Below are positions 45,497 to 55,239 of a stretch of DNA of 64,000 nt, in pieces. Each line of letters begins with the position of its first letter. Positions within the stretch are counted from its first letter, which is position 1. Below the pieces are notes generated by a model. It did no database searches and was not told where the DNA came from. It saw only the letters and a list, made by a program, of their open reading frames with translations. Made by a program: the position numbers and the translations under genes. Origin of the DNA: G963668435 sp963668435 (lineage in GTDB: Bacteria; Latescibacterota; Latescibacteria; Latescibacterales; Latescibacteraceae); NCBI GenBank assembly GCA_963668435.2, contig CAXXSC010000006.1, positions 248,001-312,000 on the forward strand, read 5' to 3'.

Positions 45497-47566
45497 TTAT
45501 TTCAACAACGTCATCTTCCGCGTTTCCGACACGCCGCCCGCCTCCATGCGGCAGAAATAGATGCCGCTGGCGAATTCCGAGGCATTCCAGTCGACTGAAT
45601 GCTGTCCGGCGGAGCAGTTCCCGTCTATGAGTGTCGCTATCTTACGCCCGCCGATATCATAGACCACGAGCGAGACATGCGAGTCTTTCGGCACCGTAAT
45701 TCCTATACTGGTCACAGGGTTGAACGGATTAGGGCTGTTCTGCGAGAGGGTGATAGCTTTGGGAGCGTCTCCCTCGACAGCGACAGTACCGCCAGTGATT
45801 GTAAAAGGTCCGCTGGTCGCGAAAACCGTTGGATCGTCAGCGTCGGTGGCTCTCAACAGGCATGTGCCAGTATGAACAGAGGGCACAGTCCAGCTCATCA
45901 TGCGTTTTTTTACTTCGGGAACAATGATATTCCAGGTTATGCCGTTATCAAATGAAACCTCATATTTGAGGGAATCGACAAAAGCGGTATAGGTTATGAT
46001 TCTGACTTGAGAGCCCGCCTCGAGCTCCATCCCCTCGGCAGGCCAGCGAATACCTATCCATTTATCAGTCGCAAATATATCGGGGAATTCTCCGATCAAG
46101 CCCTTGAAACAGTCGTGACCGACAAATCCCATGCCGTATTGCTTTGCCATGTAGCCGGAAGCCGTTTTGAACAGTCCCCATTCCCAGATATTACTGTATA
46201 TGCCGTCGTAAGCAGTATTTTCATCAAGAATATGAACCACTTTATCAGAACGATAGTCTTTCGGCCCAACTTCATCAGCGAATGAAAAATGACCGATGCC
46301 TGTTCCATCCGGGCCGAGCAATCCAAAAGATGGACCGCCTGACATTCCGAACGTACATGTCGAGAAACCATTAACATCTGAAGATGTGTTAACATGCGTA
46401 TGCTCAAAGTATGGCGGATAATAACAATCATAAGCGGCCATTGAAGGTTCATCAGCTGCAAAATCAAGAACGTAGTCTCCATTGCTATTGCACCAGACCA
46501 TGAGGTCATCGATATCGCCTGACTTGATATACCGCGCAGGATCGATCAGCTGCACCATACAGGCAATGAAACTCGAAACAAGAAAGCGGCCATCATGTTC
46601 ATGCATATATGTTATTCCCTGAGATCGCTGGCGCTGTCCATAGTTTGCTGACCACCAGGGAGTTATGTCGATAGTATTGACAAGATATCCCTGCATGTCA
46701 TACTGATGGAGATATGTACCAGCGTCTCTATCAAACGTGCTTAAATACAGATAGTCACCATCTGACGCAACTCCGTATTGTCCGCCATTCTCAACATTCC
46801 TCAAGACTTTCGTGGCATACGGCGCCTCCTCACCCCAGTCATCGAAACTTTCGGCGGTACCACCTGGGACAAAGCGGAATTTTCTCATGGAAAGTCTATC
46901 CGGTGATGTCAATAAAACAGGAAGATACATGGTATCCTGAGTCGAACGCGGGATCCATGGATCCTGCCATATATGAGTATTTTCTTCAAGAACAAATTCC
47001 GTCTCAATCAGATTGGACTCGTCTTCCGGATCCGTACCAATCTGCCAGCGTTTTTCTCTTCTATAGAAATATGGTTTGTCACTGGGAAGACCTTCTTCAT
47101 CAATCCCCATGATTGAAAGATGAGAAGGAGGAATGAAAAGTGAAACAGGCATTTTTTCGCTTTTATTGTCGAATGCCCACAGGTAGTAGGTGTAAACACC
47201 GGGACAGACAAGATTGTCATCCTGATCACGGCCGTCCCATATGATCTCATTCGTCCCGACTTCGAAATCATAGGGCGGCGAATAATAAATACAGGTGTCA
47301 ACACCGTTCACATAGTGCCAGCCGAGAAAACCGTTGGTGGTCGGCTCGATCAGGTCAGCCATGTTTTTCGTGTAGATGGAAAAAACGAGCTGGCAGGGAG
47401 TGCCGGTGACCGCAACAGGAATGGACAGATTATAGCTGCCAAACCGGTAGTTGATAATCTCATCCGCCCAAATTTTCAGCATTGTCGGCCGGAAATCATC
47501 GGCGAAAACAGAAGGCGATGTGGCATTAAGAACAAAAAATACGAGGCTGAGAATAAAAAACCGCAC
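45497..47566 (-). CDS. Secreted FlgD-Ig/CTD protein, paralog 2
   Basis: I start at GTG 47566 (MRFFILSLVFFVLNATSPSVFA), because GAGGTGGA precedes it and this aligns with the MRF start of the paralog; the frame opens three codons earlier. The product is 689 aa. It shares with paralog 1 the block GFLGWHYVNGVDTCIYYS, an IIWDGRDQDDN block and the middle region. It has an extra Ig-like insert at about 515-600 (WPAEGMELEAGSQVRI...). The CTD reads NSPNPFNPVTSIGI and GIYFCRMEAGG. The two genes arose by tandem duplication. Their last 270 bases are almost identical although the rest has diverged. Confidence 0.8.
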   Translation of the reverse strand: MRFFILSLVFFVLNATSPSVFADDFRPTMLKIWADEIINYRFGSYNLSIPVAVTGTPCQLVFSIYTKNMADLIEPTTNGFLGWHYVNGVDTCIYYSPPYDFEVGTNEIIWDGRDQDDNLVCPGVYTYYLWAFDNKSEKMPVSLFIPPSHLSIMGIDEEGLPSDKPYFYRREKRWQIGTDPEDESNLIETEFVLEENTHIWQDPWIPRSTQDTMYLPVLLTSPDRLSMRKFRFVPGGTAESFDDWGEEAPYATKVLRNVENGGQYGVASDGDYLYLSTFDRDAGTYLHQYDMQGYLVNTIDITPWWSANYGQRQRSQGITYMHEHDGRFLVSSFIACMVQLIDPARYIKSGDIDDLMVWCNSNGDYVLDFAADEPSMAAYDCYYPPYFEHTHVNTSSDVNGFSTCTFGMSGGPSFGLLGPDGTGIGHFSFADEVGPKDYRSDKVVHILDENTAYDGIYSNIWEWGLFKTASGYMAKQYGMGFVGHDCFKGLIGEFPDIFATDKWIGIRWPAEGMELEAGSQVRIITYTAFVDSLKYEVSFDNGITWNIIVPEVKKRMMSWTVPSVHTGTCLLRATDADDPTVFATSGPFTITGGTVAVEGDAPKAITLSQNSPNPFNPVTSIGITVPKDSHVSLVVYDIGGRKIATLIDGNCSAGQHSVDWNASEFASGIYFCRMEAGGVSETRKMTLLK

Positions 47567-47675
47567 AGCATCCACCTCATCGAAAAAAGTGACTGAACAT
47601 TTCTATACAAGTCAATTTATGGGTCAGGTCGCGTTTTGGCAAGCGATATATGGAGGAGCCGGCAGGAGCTGTAAT

Positions 47676-48710
47676 TCAGTGGTCTGTTTTCCGGCGCTTT
47701 TTCCAGGCGTCAAGGGCATAGGCGCGCATATCCTCGATGGAATCGGCCTCGTCGACGATCTCGACACCGAGGAGGGTCTCGATAGCATCCTCGAGGGTCA
47801 CGATCCCCGCTGTGCCGCCGTACTCGTCCACGACAAGGAACATGTGCTCGCGCCGGACAAGGAACTCGTCGAGAAGCCCCGCGATTGTCTTGGCCTCCGG
47901 CACCGCGTGAAGCGGGTTCATGAGCGAGGACACAGCCACAAACCTTTTGCCGCCGTAATATGACTCCACGAGATCGTTTTTGAGCACGAAACCCTTGATA
48001 TCGTCGCGGGTCTCGCCGAAAACGGGAATGCGGGAAAATGCTATACGCACATGCCCCTCGATGATATCGGCGACAGTGCTTTCCTCCTGGATCGCGAACA
48101 TGACCGAGCGCGGCGTGAGGATATCGGCAGTCTTTATCGTGTTCAAAAGGAACAGGTTGCGGATGATCTTGGCCTCCTTGTCCAGCAGGATGCCCTCGCT
48201 CTGGCCGATCTCTGCAAGGGCCACCATCTCGTCCCGGGTGATGAGCACGGAACCGCCTTCATGGTAGAACCGTTTCGAGATGCCCTCGAGGATGAGAACG
48301 ATCGGATAGAGTATGAAAATCATTCCGCGGAGCACATAGGCGCCATAGGGTGCAATGCGTTTCCAATGGGCCGCACCGAGGGTTTTCGGGATGATCTCCG
48401 AGCAGACAAGGATGAGAACCGTGAGCGATGCCGAGGAGACCGCCACCCAGCGGCTGCCGAACAGCGAATAGGTCTGGGCGCCCACTCCGGCCGCGCCGAT
48501 GGTGTTGGCGACCGTGTTCAGAGTCAGGATTGCGGCAAGGGGATGGTCGATATTCTGTTTGAGCCGTTTCAGAAGCTGGCCGCTATGGTGCTCCTCGCTG
48601 ATCAGAAGGGCTATATATGCCTGGGAGACCGAGAGAATCATCGACTCCAGAAGTGAGCAGACGAATGAAACGCCGAGGGCGAGCAGGAGAAACAGTATGA
48701 GGAGAAACAT
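47676..48710 (-). CDS. CNNM/CorC-family membrane protein (DUF21 plus CBS)
   Basis: A 344-residue protein. Residues about 1-175 are a CNNM/DUF21 transmembrane domain starting with helix FLLILFLLLALGVSFVCSLLESMI, and include ILTLNTVANTIGAAGVGAQ and SEIIPKTLGA. Residues about 190-320 form two CBS motifs, with DILTPRSVMFAIQEE and the second ending GGTAGIVTLEDAIETLLGVEIVDE. The C-terminal transporter-associated domain seen in longer relatives is missing. The family handles Mg2+ or related ions in the inner membrane. It is downstream of rpoN on the same strand with a 137-base gap. Confidence 0.9.
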   Translation of the reverse strand: MFLLILFLLLALGVSFVCSLLESMILSVSQAYIALLISEEHHSGQLLKRLKQNIDHPLAAILTLNTVANTIGAAGVGAQTYSLFGSRWVAVSSASLTVLILVCSEIIPKTLGAAHWKRIAPYGAYVLRGMIFILYPIVLILEGISKRFYHEGGSVLITRDEMVALAEIGQSEGILLDKEAKIIRNLFLLNTIKTADILTPRSVMFAIQEESTVADIIEGHVRIAFSRIPVFGETRDDIKGFVLKNDLVESYYGGKRFVAVSSLMNPLHAVPEAKTIAGLLDEFLVRREHMFLVVDEYGGTAGIVTLEDAIETLLGVEIVDEADSIEDMRAYALDAWKKRRKTDH

Positions 48711-48847
48711 GGGTGTTGCACTCCGGACTACAAGGGAGTTGAATGAACGATCCCCATAAAGGAACAGGGGAACAACGGCGTTTTACCGGATCGCCGAGCT
48801 ATATCCGGTCAAACCCGTTCCCGCGAGGGGCCTCTGCCTACAGCCTG

Positions 48848-50275
48848 TCACAGCTCCTTGCGGAGACGGGCCGGGGGAATCTGAAGTTCGTCACGGTATT
48901 TGGCGATGGCACGCCGTGAAATGGCAATGCCCTCTTTGTTGAGTATATCGGTGATTTTCTGGTCGGAGAGCGGCTTTTTCGAGTTTTCCTCGTTAATCAG
49001 GGTCTGAAGGCGGTCCTTGACACTTTTCGCCGAGAGATCCGCACTGCCGTCTGAAGAGGCTATCCGCTGGGTGAACAGCGATTTCAGCTCGAACACACCC
49101 TGCGGTGTCTGCACATATTTCCCGGCGGTCACACGCTGCACTGTCGAGATGGCGACACCGACATCCTCTGCAACATCCTGCAGGGTCATGGGCCTGAGGT
49201 GCGAAACACCGTGATCGAGGAATTCGGCCTGACGGTCCACGATTGCGTGCGAAACACGAAGGATCGTCGAGCGCCGCTGCTCGATGGAATTGATGAACCA
49301 GCGTGCGCCGTTGAGCTTATCCACAAGATATTTCCTCGTCTCAGCCTCGGTGCCCGCTTTTTTGTCGAGCAGCTTGCGGTAGCTTGAGCTGATGGTGAGA
49401 TGGGGCACATTACGGTCGTTGAGCATGACCTCGTAATTACCTTCTATCTTCTCCACCACGATATCGGGGATGACAACGATGCCGGAAACATCCTTGAAAA
49501 ACGCACCGGGACGGGGTGTTAGACCTCCGATGACCTCCATGGCCTGCTTGAGCTCGTCCTCGGAAATCCCGACACCTTTCATAACATCCTTGAAACGGCG
49601 GTGGGTAAAATCATGGAAATACTCGTTGACGATATGCCAGGCGGGAGTATCTTCCTGCTCGCGGTCCCGAAGCTGGATCAGAAGGCATTCGCGAAGGTCG
49701 CGAGCCCCGACACCGGAAGGGTCGAACTGCTGAATGACCTCTATCATGGCATTGACACCCTCGACAGGAACACCGATATCAAGCGCAATCTGCTCCGATG
49801 GCAGCTCGATAAAGCCATCATCATTGATACAGCCGATGATAAACTCGCCAAGCTCACGTTCCTCCTCGGTCTTAATAACCATGCCGAGCTGATCGAGAAG
49901 ATGCTCCGAGAGCGTTTCGGTATAGGTATAGGAGGGCTCGAGTTCCTCGATATTCGGATCGTATTCCTGGCGGGAGCTTTGCTGGTAATCGTAACCGTCC
50001 TCAATGTATTTCAGCCAGTCAGCCTCGGTGAAATCGCCGTCGCTGAGATCATCCATAGAATTGGTGTTGACCTGTCCAGACTCGTCAGTATCGCGTCCCG
50101 GTTTTTCCTCCTCCTTCTCAACGGTCTCATCCACCGCGAGCATGGGATTTATCTCGAGTTCCTCGTTGATACGCTGCTCGAGCTGCATCGTGGTGAGCGG
50201 CAGGAGTTTCAGCGACTGGATCATGCGGATATCCAGTTTCTGAGCGAGTTTCAGCTCCTGGGTCATTTTAAGCAT
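48848..50275 (-). CDS. rpoN: RNA polymerase sigma-54 factor
   Basis: A 475-residue sigma-54. Region I is MTQELKLAQKLDIRMIQSLKLLPLTTMQLEQRI split here as the Q/L-rich N-terminal motif (about 4-36). An acidic region II follows (about 50-110). The core-binding domain, the HTH segment with RPMTLQDVAEDVGVAISTVQ, and the RpoN box RRAIAKYRDELQIP near residue 454 are all present. It reads -24/-12 promoters with the help of AAA+ activators. No such activator is in this window. GGAG lies before the ATG. Confidence 0.96.
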   Translation of the reverse strand: MLKMTQELKLAQKLDIRMIQSLKLLPLTTMQLEQRINEELEINPMLAVDETVEKEEEKPGRDTDESGQVNTNSMDDLSDGDFTEADWLKYIEDGYDYQQSSRQEYDPNIEELEPSYTYTETLSEHLLDQLGMVIKTEEERELGEFIIGCINDDGFIELPSEQIALDIGVPVEGVNAMIEVIQQFDPSGVGARDLRECLLIQLRDREQEDTPAWHIVNEYFHDFTHRRFKDVMKGVGISEDELKQAMEVIGGLTPRPGAFFKDVSGIVVIPDIVVEKIEGNYEVMLNDRNVPHLTISSSYRKLLDKKAGTEAETRKYLVDKLNGARWFINSIEQRRSTILRVSHAIVDRQAEFLDHGVSHLRPMTLQDVAEDVGVAISTVQRVTAGKYVQTPQGVFELKSLFTQRIASSDGSADLSAKSVKDRLQTLINEENSKKPLSDQKITDILNKEGIAISRRAIAKYRDELQIPPARLRKEL

Positions 50276-50616
50276 AGGGACCTGCTCCGTTAAGAATCTT
50301 TAGTGTTCAGAAAAAGCGGCGCGATTATTGCGTACTCTCTTATTGTAATCAGAAAAATACATGCTTTGCAAGTAATATTCAAGTTATTTTGCTATGAAGC
50401 GCTGTTCATTTTCTCATTGCCGGTCATTTTCTGCCGTTTTTTTCTTAAGCTGCTGCAGAACCTGCTTTTTCGCGTATCAGGCTGTTGAAAAATGATGCCT
50501 GTGACGGACTTAGAAATGAAATTTCAGGTAAAAACAGAAAGCATACGTTCAAATTTATACAAAAGCCCGGTTTTCCGCCGGGCTTGTATTGCTGCAATAC
50601 TGTCAGGCGATCGTTT
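50276..50616. other. Intergenic region upstream of rpoN
   Basis: About 340 bases holding the rpoN promoter at the left end and the terminator of the reductase gene at 50561-50585. No gene is seen. Confidence 0.4.
50561..50585 (-). terminator. Terminator of the aldo/keto-reductase-like gene
   Basis: On the minus strand AAGCCCGG, a short loop and CCGGGCTT pair over 8 bp and run into TTTTG. It lies about 30 bases after the gene stop at 50617. Confidence 0.75.
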
Positions 50617-51717
50617 CTACGCCGCGCCCTGTCCTCCACAGCGTTTTCCGGCCCAGACATTGAGGAAACGGTAGTGTTCCGGCAGAACAGCGTCCGCGAT
50701 GACTTTTGTCACCCGCCGGAGCTTACCGAGATGCCGTTTTTCCTCGCTCGACAGCTCAGGTGTGTAGAATGCCTCGATATTCTCGTAGACCTGTTTCAGG
50801 GAATACATGCCTCCCATGGTGGTGTCAGCCTCGATATTGTCATTGATTATATAGCGAAGCATGGCCTGAGGCAGGCTGATCTCACCTGTTTCGTCGATCT
50901 CATGTGACGCCTGAAGCAGGTGGGGAATGAACCACTCGCTGGCGAACGGTTTCATGACGATCACGCCGATACCGCGGTCTTTCAGTTTTTTGACCATTGC
51001 GGGCACACCCTGGACATGGTCTCCCTTATAATTCAGATTGTGATAGAAATTGAACGGGAAGACCACGAAATCGATGGGATAGACATCGAGGATCGGCTCG
51101 AGCTGGTGCGGGAAATGCACCGGCGTGCCGACAGCCCTGATCTTGCCCTGCTCCTTGAGCCGGAACAGCGTGTCCCAGTTTTTCATGTGCTCGGCATCGG
51201 GCGTATGGCAGTAATTACGGGCGAGATCGATGCAGTCACGGCGCATGACCTTGAGCATTCTCTCGACGCCTTTATCCACCGGGAGGGCCTCGGCATTGCC
51301 CTCGTATACACTGCCGTACTCGGTGGCGTGAACGGAAACGACGACCTCTTTCTTTATCGGCTCGAGATAGCGGCCCATCGGCTCGAACTGGTGGGAGGTG
51401 CTGTCATAAATATCAAAACAGTTGATGCCGAGATCATGTGCCTCGCGGATCATGAACTCACGCTCTTTTTCATAGGGAATGAGCGATTTTGTCATGTGAG
51501 AACCGAATGTGAACCGCGAAAGCTTGATGCCGGTGCTGCCGAGCTCGCGCATGGGCATTGTGCCTTTCGGCCGCGGATAGTATTCTTTCAGAATGGCGGG
51601 TGAATATTCCACCTGCCCGCGTTTCAGCTCGATTTTCCTGCCCAGACTCGCACATCCCATGCCCGCCAGCGATGCGAGACCCGCAAGGGCCTGCCGCGTA
51701 AAAGCACGTCGTTTCAT
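50617..51717 (-). CDS. Tat-exported aldo/keto-reductase-like lipoprotein
   Basis: I start at ATG 51717 (MKRRAFTRQALAGLASLAGMGC), a Tat signal (RRAFT) with a lipobox-like AGMGC; an in-frame ATG at 51729 only adds four residues. The product is 366 aa. The TIM-barrel part begins MRELGSTGIKLSRFTFGSH and has DLGINCFDIYDST, RRDCIDLARNYCHTPD and GVIVMKPFASEWF. In typical aldo/keto reductases a Tyr follows FD by five residues and a Lys follows in IATK. Here those places read FDIYDST and VSVHATE, so both appear lost. It may bind but not reduce carbonyls. A CGGQG tail lacks the ferredoxin cysteines of some relatives. Confidence 0.75.
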   Translation of the reverse strand: MKRRAFTRQALAGLASLAGMGCASLGRKIELKRGQVEYSPAILKEYYPRPKGTMPMRELGSTGIKLSRFTFGSHMTKSLIPYEKEREFMIREAHDLGINCFDIYDSTSHQFEPMGRYLEPIKKEVVVSVHATEYGSVYEGNAEALPVDKGVERMLKVMRRDCIDLARNYCHTPDAEHMKNWDTLFRLKEQGKIRAVGTPVHFPHQLEPILDVYPIDFVVFPFNFYHNLNYKGDHVQGVPAMVKKLKDRGIGVIVMKPFASEWFIPHLLQASHEIDETGEISLPQAMLRYIINDNIEADTTMGGMYSLKQVYENIEAFYTPELSSEEKRHLGKLRRVTKVIADAVLPEHYRFLNVWAGKRCGGQGAA

Positions 51718-52121
51718 GAATTTCCCCACTGCATATCAATATGTGTCATTTTTTCAGACGTTCAAATAACCGTCGAAACTGCGAATGACTACATGGTAGG
51801 TGATATTGAGGCTGTCAGCAAGTTCTTTCTTCTGGACTCGTTGGCGGATTGTTTCAATACGCGGAAGAACTAATATGCAAAACGAAGAGCTTATACGGAT
51901 AACAGCATTTATGCTTAAAAGAACAATCCCGCACTACGCCTCACCTCGTGCCCACTTAAGTGGCGATACTTTTTGCGCTCCTGCCCCCCACTGGGGGAAG
52001 GATGTCGCACAGCGACAGGAAGGGGGCTAATGCAGCGAAGCAAACATTGTGAAATTAGACCCTCAGAGATTAAAAAGGGGCATTCCCGAGGGAACACCCC
52101 CAGCTGCCGGGAACGGCGGAC
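51718..52121. other. Intergenic region with hairpin repeat
   Basis: About 400 bases between two leftward genes. No gene is supported. It carries the double-hairpin element at 51983-52027, which is related to the repeats near 14 kb. Confidence 0.45.
51983..52027. repeat. C5/G5 double-hairpin element, distant copy
   Basis: CCCCC-act-GGGGG is followed by AAGGA, then TGTCGC-aca-GCGACA, then GGAAGGGGGC. It has the same order as the element at 14266-14307, where the second stem is TGTCGT-gaa-ACGACA. The changed last pair of the stem (C-G for T-A) is compensated. Confidence 0.6.
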
Positions 52122-53333
52122 TCAGCGTGCAAGCATCATACGCCCCGTTCGAACCTGTTCTCCCACGTTCAGGCGGCTTATGTAAACACCCGACGAGACC
52201 AAGGCTCCACTTTCGTCGCAACCATCCCACAGAAGCGATTGCATACCTGTACTTAAGCGGCTGTTAATGAGTGTTCTGATTTTCTGGCCTGCCATATTGA
52301 AAATATCCAGGCGGACATCGCTCGTTCGCGGCACATAAAAATCGATCGTTGTCGAGGGATTGAACGGATTGGGATAATTCAGCAATAACAGCGGCTCCAC
52401 TTCCGGACGTTCGAGGACATCAGTCGGACTCCATACATTACTGAAAAGAATTTCGCTCGTTTCCGTATCGATACTGATGATTTCCAGGGAGGAATTCCCC
52501 TGCCCGTTCCTGATAAAACAAATCTGCGAACCCTCCGGCGACCAGCTTCCGCATTTCGTTTCATACCGGTTGTCAGACACTACAAATGACTGATCGCCTT
52601 TCATTATGTCTTTGATCGCAAGCTGGTAAATCCCATCGTCTGCATATTGTGAGAACATGAGTTTTCCGCCATCGACAGAGTATTTCGGATAGATGAAATT
52701 CGATTTCTCCAGCTCGAGCGCTTTGATTTCGCCCGTGCCGGTCATTATTTTAAACAACCGGAACCTGTCGGAAAGAGCGCAGTTCGCACCACTGTCGAGC
52801 CTGACGACAAAATGACTGTTATCCGGGGAAATATCCGGATGCCCGCCACAGAAATAAGGCGGATTATCTCCGTTGAATTCAAAAAGACGCTCCTCGTCCG
52901 TCTCGAAATCATACAGCGCATACATCTCCCAGTTTTTGATGTAAACCGCATAACGGCCATCCCTGCTGAGAGAAACCGCATAGGCGTTGTCGAGTATTTC
53001 ATGGATTTCACCGGTTTCGATATTTTTCGCCATGAGCCTGGGTGTGTTGGGCGCATCAGATGTTGTAACAAACTGTGAGAACATGATCTCGGCACTATCG
53101 GCGGAAAACAACGGACAATAGCAGACATCGTCAATGTCTTCCGTGAGATTAAGCGCCGTGCCTCCATCGGCGGAGATCATCCAGATATCCTCTCCGCAGC
53201 CGAAAGCAATGTTTTCCGCATCGGACGACCAGGATGTTTTCCACAGCTGCTGTGCATTTGCATGCCCGGAGAAAAAAAGCGCAGACATGGCTGCAACAAT
53301 GAAAATTATCGATAATTCACGCGCCGTATTCAC
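52122..53333 (-). CDS. Secreted PD40 propeller protein with CTD, 403 aa
   Basis: It starts at GTG 53333, with AAGGAA seven bases before it. A signal peptide ends near GHANAQ. The mature part has repeated TolB-like PD40 blades: TSWSSDAENIAFGCGEDIWMI opens the first, then CPLFSADSAEIMFSQF, ISPDNSHFVVRLD, YPKYSVDGGKLMFSQYAD and GSWSPEGSQICFIRN. The last 85 residues are the sorting-like domain with NYPNPFNPSTTIDFY, IFNMAGQKIRTLI and GVYISRLNVG. It should be secreted and perhaps surface-bound. The ligand is unknown. It shares this design with the next two genes upstream on the strand (53469 and 55240). Confidence 0.8.
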   Translation of the reverse strand: MNTARELSIIFIVAAMSALFFSGHANAQQLWKTSWSSDAENIAFGCGEDIWMISADGGTALNLTEDIDDVCYCPLFSADSAEIMFSQFVTTSDAPNTPRLMAKNIETGEIHEILDNAYAVSLSRDGRYAVYIKNWEMYALYDFETDEERLFEFNGDNPPYFCGGHPDISPDNSHFVVRLDSGANCALSDRFRLFKIMTGTGEIKALELEKSNFIYPKYSVDGGKLMFSQYADDGIYQLAIKDIMKGDQSFVVSDNRYETKCGSWSPEGSQICFIRNGQGNSSLEIISIDTETSEILFSNVWSPTDVLERPEVEPLLLLNYPNPFNPSTTIDFYVPRTSDVRLDIFNMAGQKIRTLINSRLSTGMQSLLWDGCDESGALVSSGVYISRLNVGEQVRTGRMMLAR

Positions 53334-53367
53334 TCATAAGTTCCTTTTAAGAGTAGACCTTACCCGC

Positions 53368-53392
53368 CCCTCCCCCGGAAATCGGGGGAGGG
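53368..53392. repeat. Strong GC hairpin between propeller genes
   Basis: CCCTCCCCCG, loop GAAAT, CGGGGGAGGG: a perfect 10-bp stem. No T run follows. It lies between the two PD40 genes and may be a REP-like element or limit read-through. Confidence 0.6.
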
Positions 53393-53468
53393 TTCGAGTG
53401 ACAGCTCTTTACGGCCTGAAATGAAGAAATATTTGGGGTGGCCGAAAAGGGGACATGACTGTGACAGA

Positions 53469-54980
53469 TTATTTAGCCAGAAGCATCGGATGTGCCTGAG
53501 TCATGCCGTTCATTTTCAGACGGCAGATATAGACACCGGAGGAAACAGCGATGCCGTTATCGTCATGTCCGTTCCAGACCAGTTCATGGGAACCGGGAGC
53601 GTAGTTAGAGGTTGTAAGCGTGCGGATTTTCTGACCGGAGACATTGTAGATGTCGAGATTGACAGCACCGGCTTTTTCCAGCGTGAACTGGATCGTCGTC
53701 GTGGGGTTGAACGGGTTGGGATAGTTACCGGCGATTGCGAACGGAGCCGGAACATCATCAACTTCGACTACAGTAGGATTGGTGTCACCGCTAACGCCAT
53801 TGATGACCAGCTTGTGGGCATCGAACTCAAGATCGTAAATAAACAGCGAACGATAATCACCGTCTGTCCAGAGAACGTAACAAATTTTTGTGCCATCGGG
53901 GGACCAGCTTGCATGCCTTGTCTGGAAATTGCCGGGATTGACATACGTTTTGATCTTTCCGGTGGCCAAATCGCAACTGGCCACGTTATAGCGCAGGTAG
54001 GGCACGGTTATCGTTTTGGAGAATTCTTCAGGAGAAATGCTATAACCGTTTTCGCCTTTTTGGTATACCGTCTGTTCGCCTTCGATCGCATAATAATTGT
54101 CGTAGGTCAGGTTTTCAAATTCACCGGTCTCTTCGTTTTTAACGAAATAATACTCGAAAAAGACATCTTTACCGTCATCAACAATCAGATTGCCATCTTC
54201 ATCCAGCTGGTAGCAAGGATAAATCGGTTCAGTTCGATTAGCAGTATAATCGAGCTGGGAAAAGAGTAGTGTGTTACCGTCAGGGGAGAACCTGGGATTC
54301 CACGGAGGAAAAGAACCCAGGGTGAACTCTTCTGCCTCGCCGGTTGCGACATTGATTTTGTATAATTTCGAAGCATCATTACGTTGAACATAACTGCCCG
54401 GTTCGTATGCCAGATAGCTTGTAACGAAATATTCATTGTCTGGTGTAAAGCAGGAGAAACCATAAGCGAAGACAAGTCCCATGTCTTCAGAACGGTATAC
54501 CCGCTCTTCCCCAGTTTCAAGGTTCATAATCGCATGGCATTCATAGTCTTTCGTATAGACCAACATAGTACCATCGGGACTGACATTACATGAATAACCA
54601 CCGGGAATAATGATTTCCGATTCGCCGGTCGCGAGATCGAGCACGGCAATATTGATTCCCTCTGTGTATTCAGGATCAAATATTTTTTTCTTTCCAGACT
54701 GTGAAAAATATATTTTGCTGCCATCCGGCGAAAACACCGGGTTACCACATATGAATTCATTGCCTTTTGTAAGATTGGTTACTTCTCCGTTCGTGATATC
54801 TACGGTGTAAATATCACCATCGGAGCCAAAGGTAATCGAGTTGCCGTCCGGCGACCAGTCTGTCACAAACATATTTTTATAATCGGATACTATCTCGTCT
54901 TTCGTCATGGCAAATGCCGATACCGCGAAAATTCCGGCAAGCGCGACGGTCAAAAGGCTGATAAAAAGTGTGCGTTTCAT
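53469..54980 (-). CDS. Secreted PD40 propeller protein with CTD, 503 aa
   Basis: ATG 54980 follows GGAGAAGTATC. The signal peptide ends near VSAFA. PD40 blades include VTDWSPDGNSITFGSDGDIY, NPVFSPDGSKIYFSQSG, CNVSPDGTMLVYTKD, NPRFSPDGNTLLFSQLD and HASWSPDGTKICYVLW. The C-terminal domain reads NYPNPFNPTTTIQF, IYNVSGQKIRTLT and GVYICRLKMNG. The wording of blades (VYTKDYECHAIMNLETGEER) closely follows its neighbour at 52122, so the pair are paralogs. The gene lies between that paralog and the BlaR1-like gene. Confidence 0.82.
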   Translation of the reverse strand: MKRTLFISLLTVALAGIFAVSAFAMTKDEIVSDYKNMFVTDWSPDGNSITFGSDGDIYTVDITNGEVTNLTKGNEFICGNPVFSPDGSKIYFSQSGKKKIFDPEYTEGINIAVLDLATGESEIIIPGGYSCNVSPDGTMLVYTKDYECHAIMNLETGEERVYRSEDMGLVFAYGFSCFTPDNEYFVTSYLAYEPGSYVQRNDASKLYKINVATGEAEEFTLGSFPPWNPRFSPDGNTLLFSQLDYTANRTEPIYPCYQLDEDGNLIVDDGKDVFFEYYFVKNEETGEFENLTYDNYYAIEGEQTVYQKGENGYSISPEEFSKTITVPYLRYNVASCDLATGKIKTYVNPGNFQTRHASWSPDGTKICYVLWTDGDYRSLFIYDLEFDAHKLVINGVSGDTNPTVVEVDDVPAPFAIAGNYPNPFNPTTTIQFTLEKAGAVNLDIYNVSGQKIRTLTTSNYAPGSHELVWNGHDDNGIAVSSGVYICRLKMNGMTQAHPMLLAK

Positions 54981-55239
54981 GATACTTCTCCAGTTAGTTT
55001 TTCACTCGAATGTCTGCTGCGAATGATGGGAGAGCAGTCAAAACTGCGCATTCGATGAAATGTAATCGAAATAGCGTGTCTCCTGATCATTCCATAGGCA
55101 CAATCCTCCACACATGTCGTTCCCGTTTTCGCCTGTATATCTTTGGGGAGATAGGTTTCATTGTCAGTCTGCTTTCTCTTTCCAATTATTTTCGTGTTTC
55201 TTATCCAGCACTTGTAACGAACCCACTGCCGGATATTGT

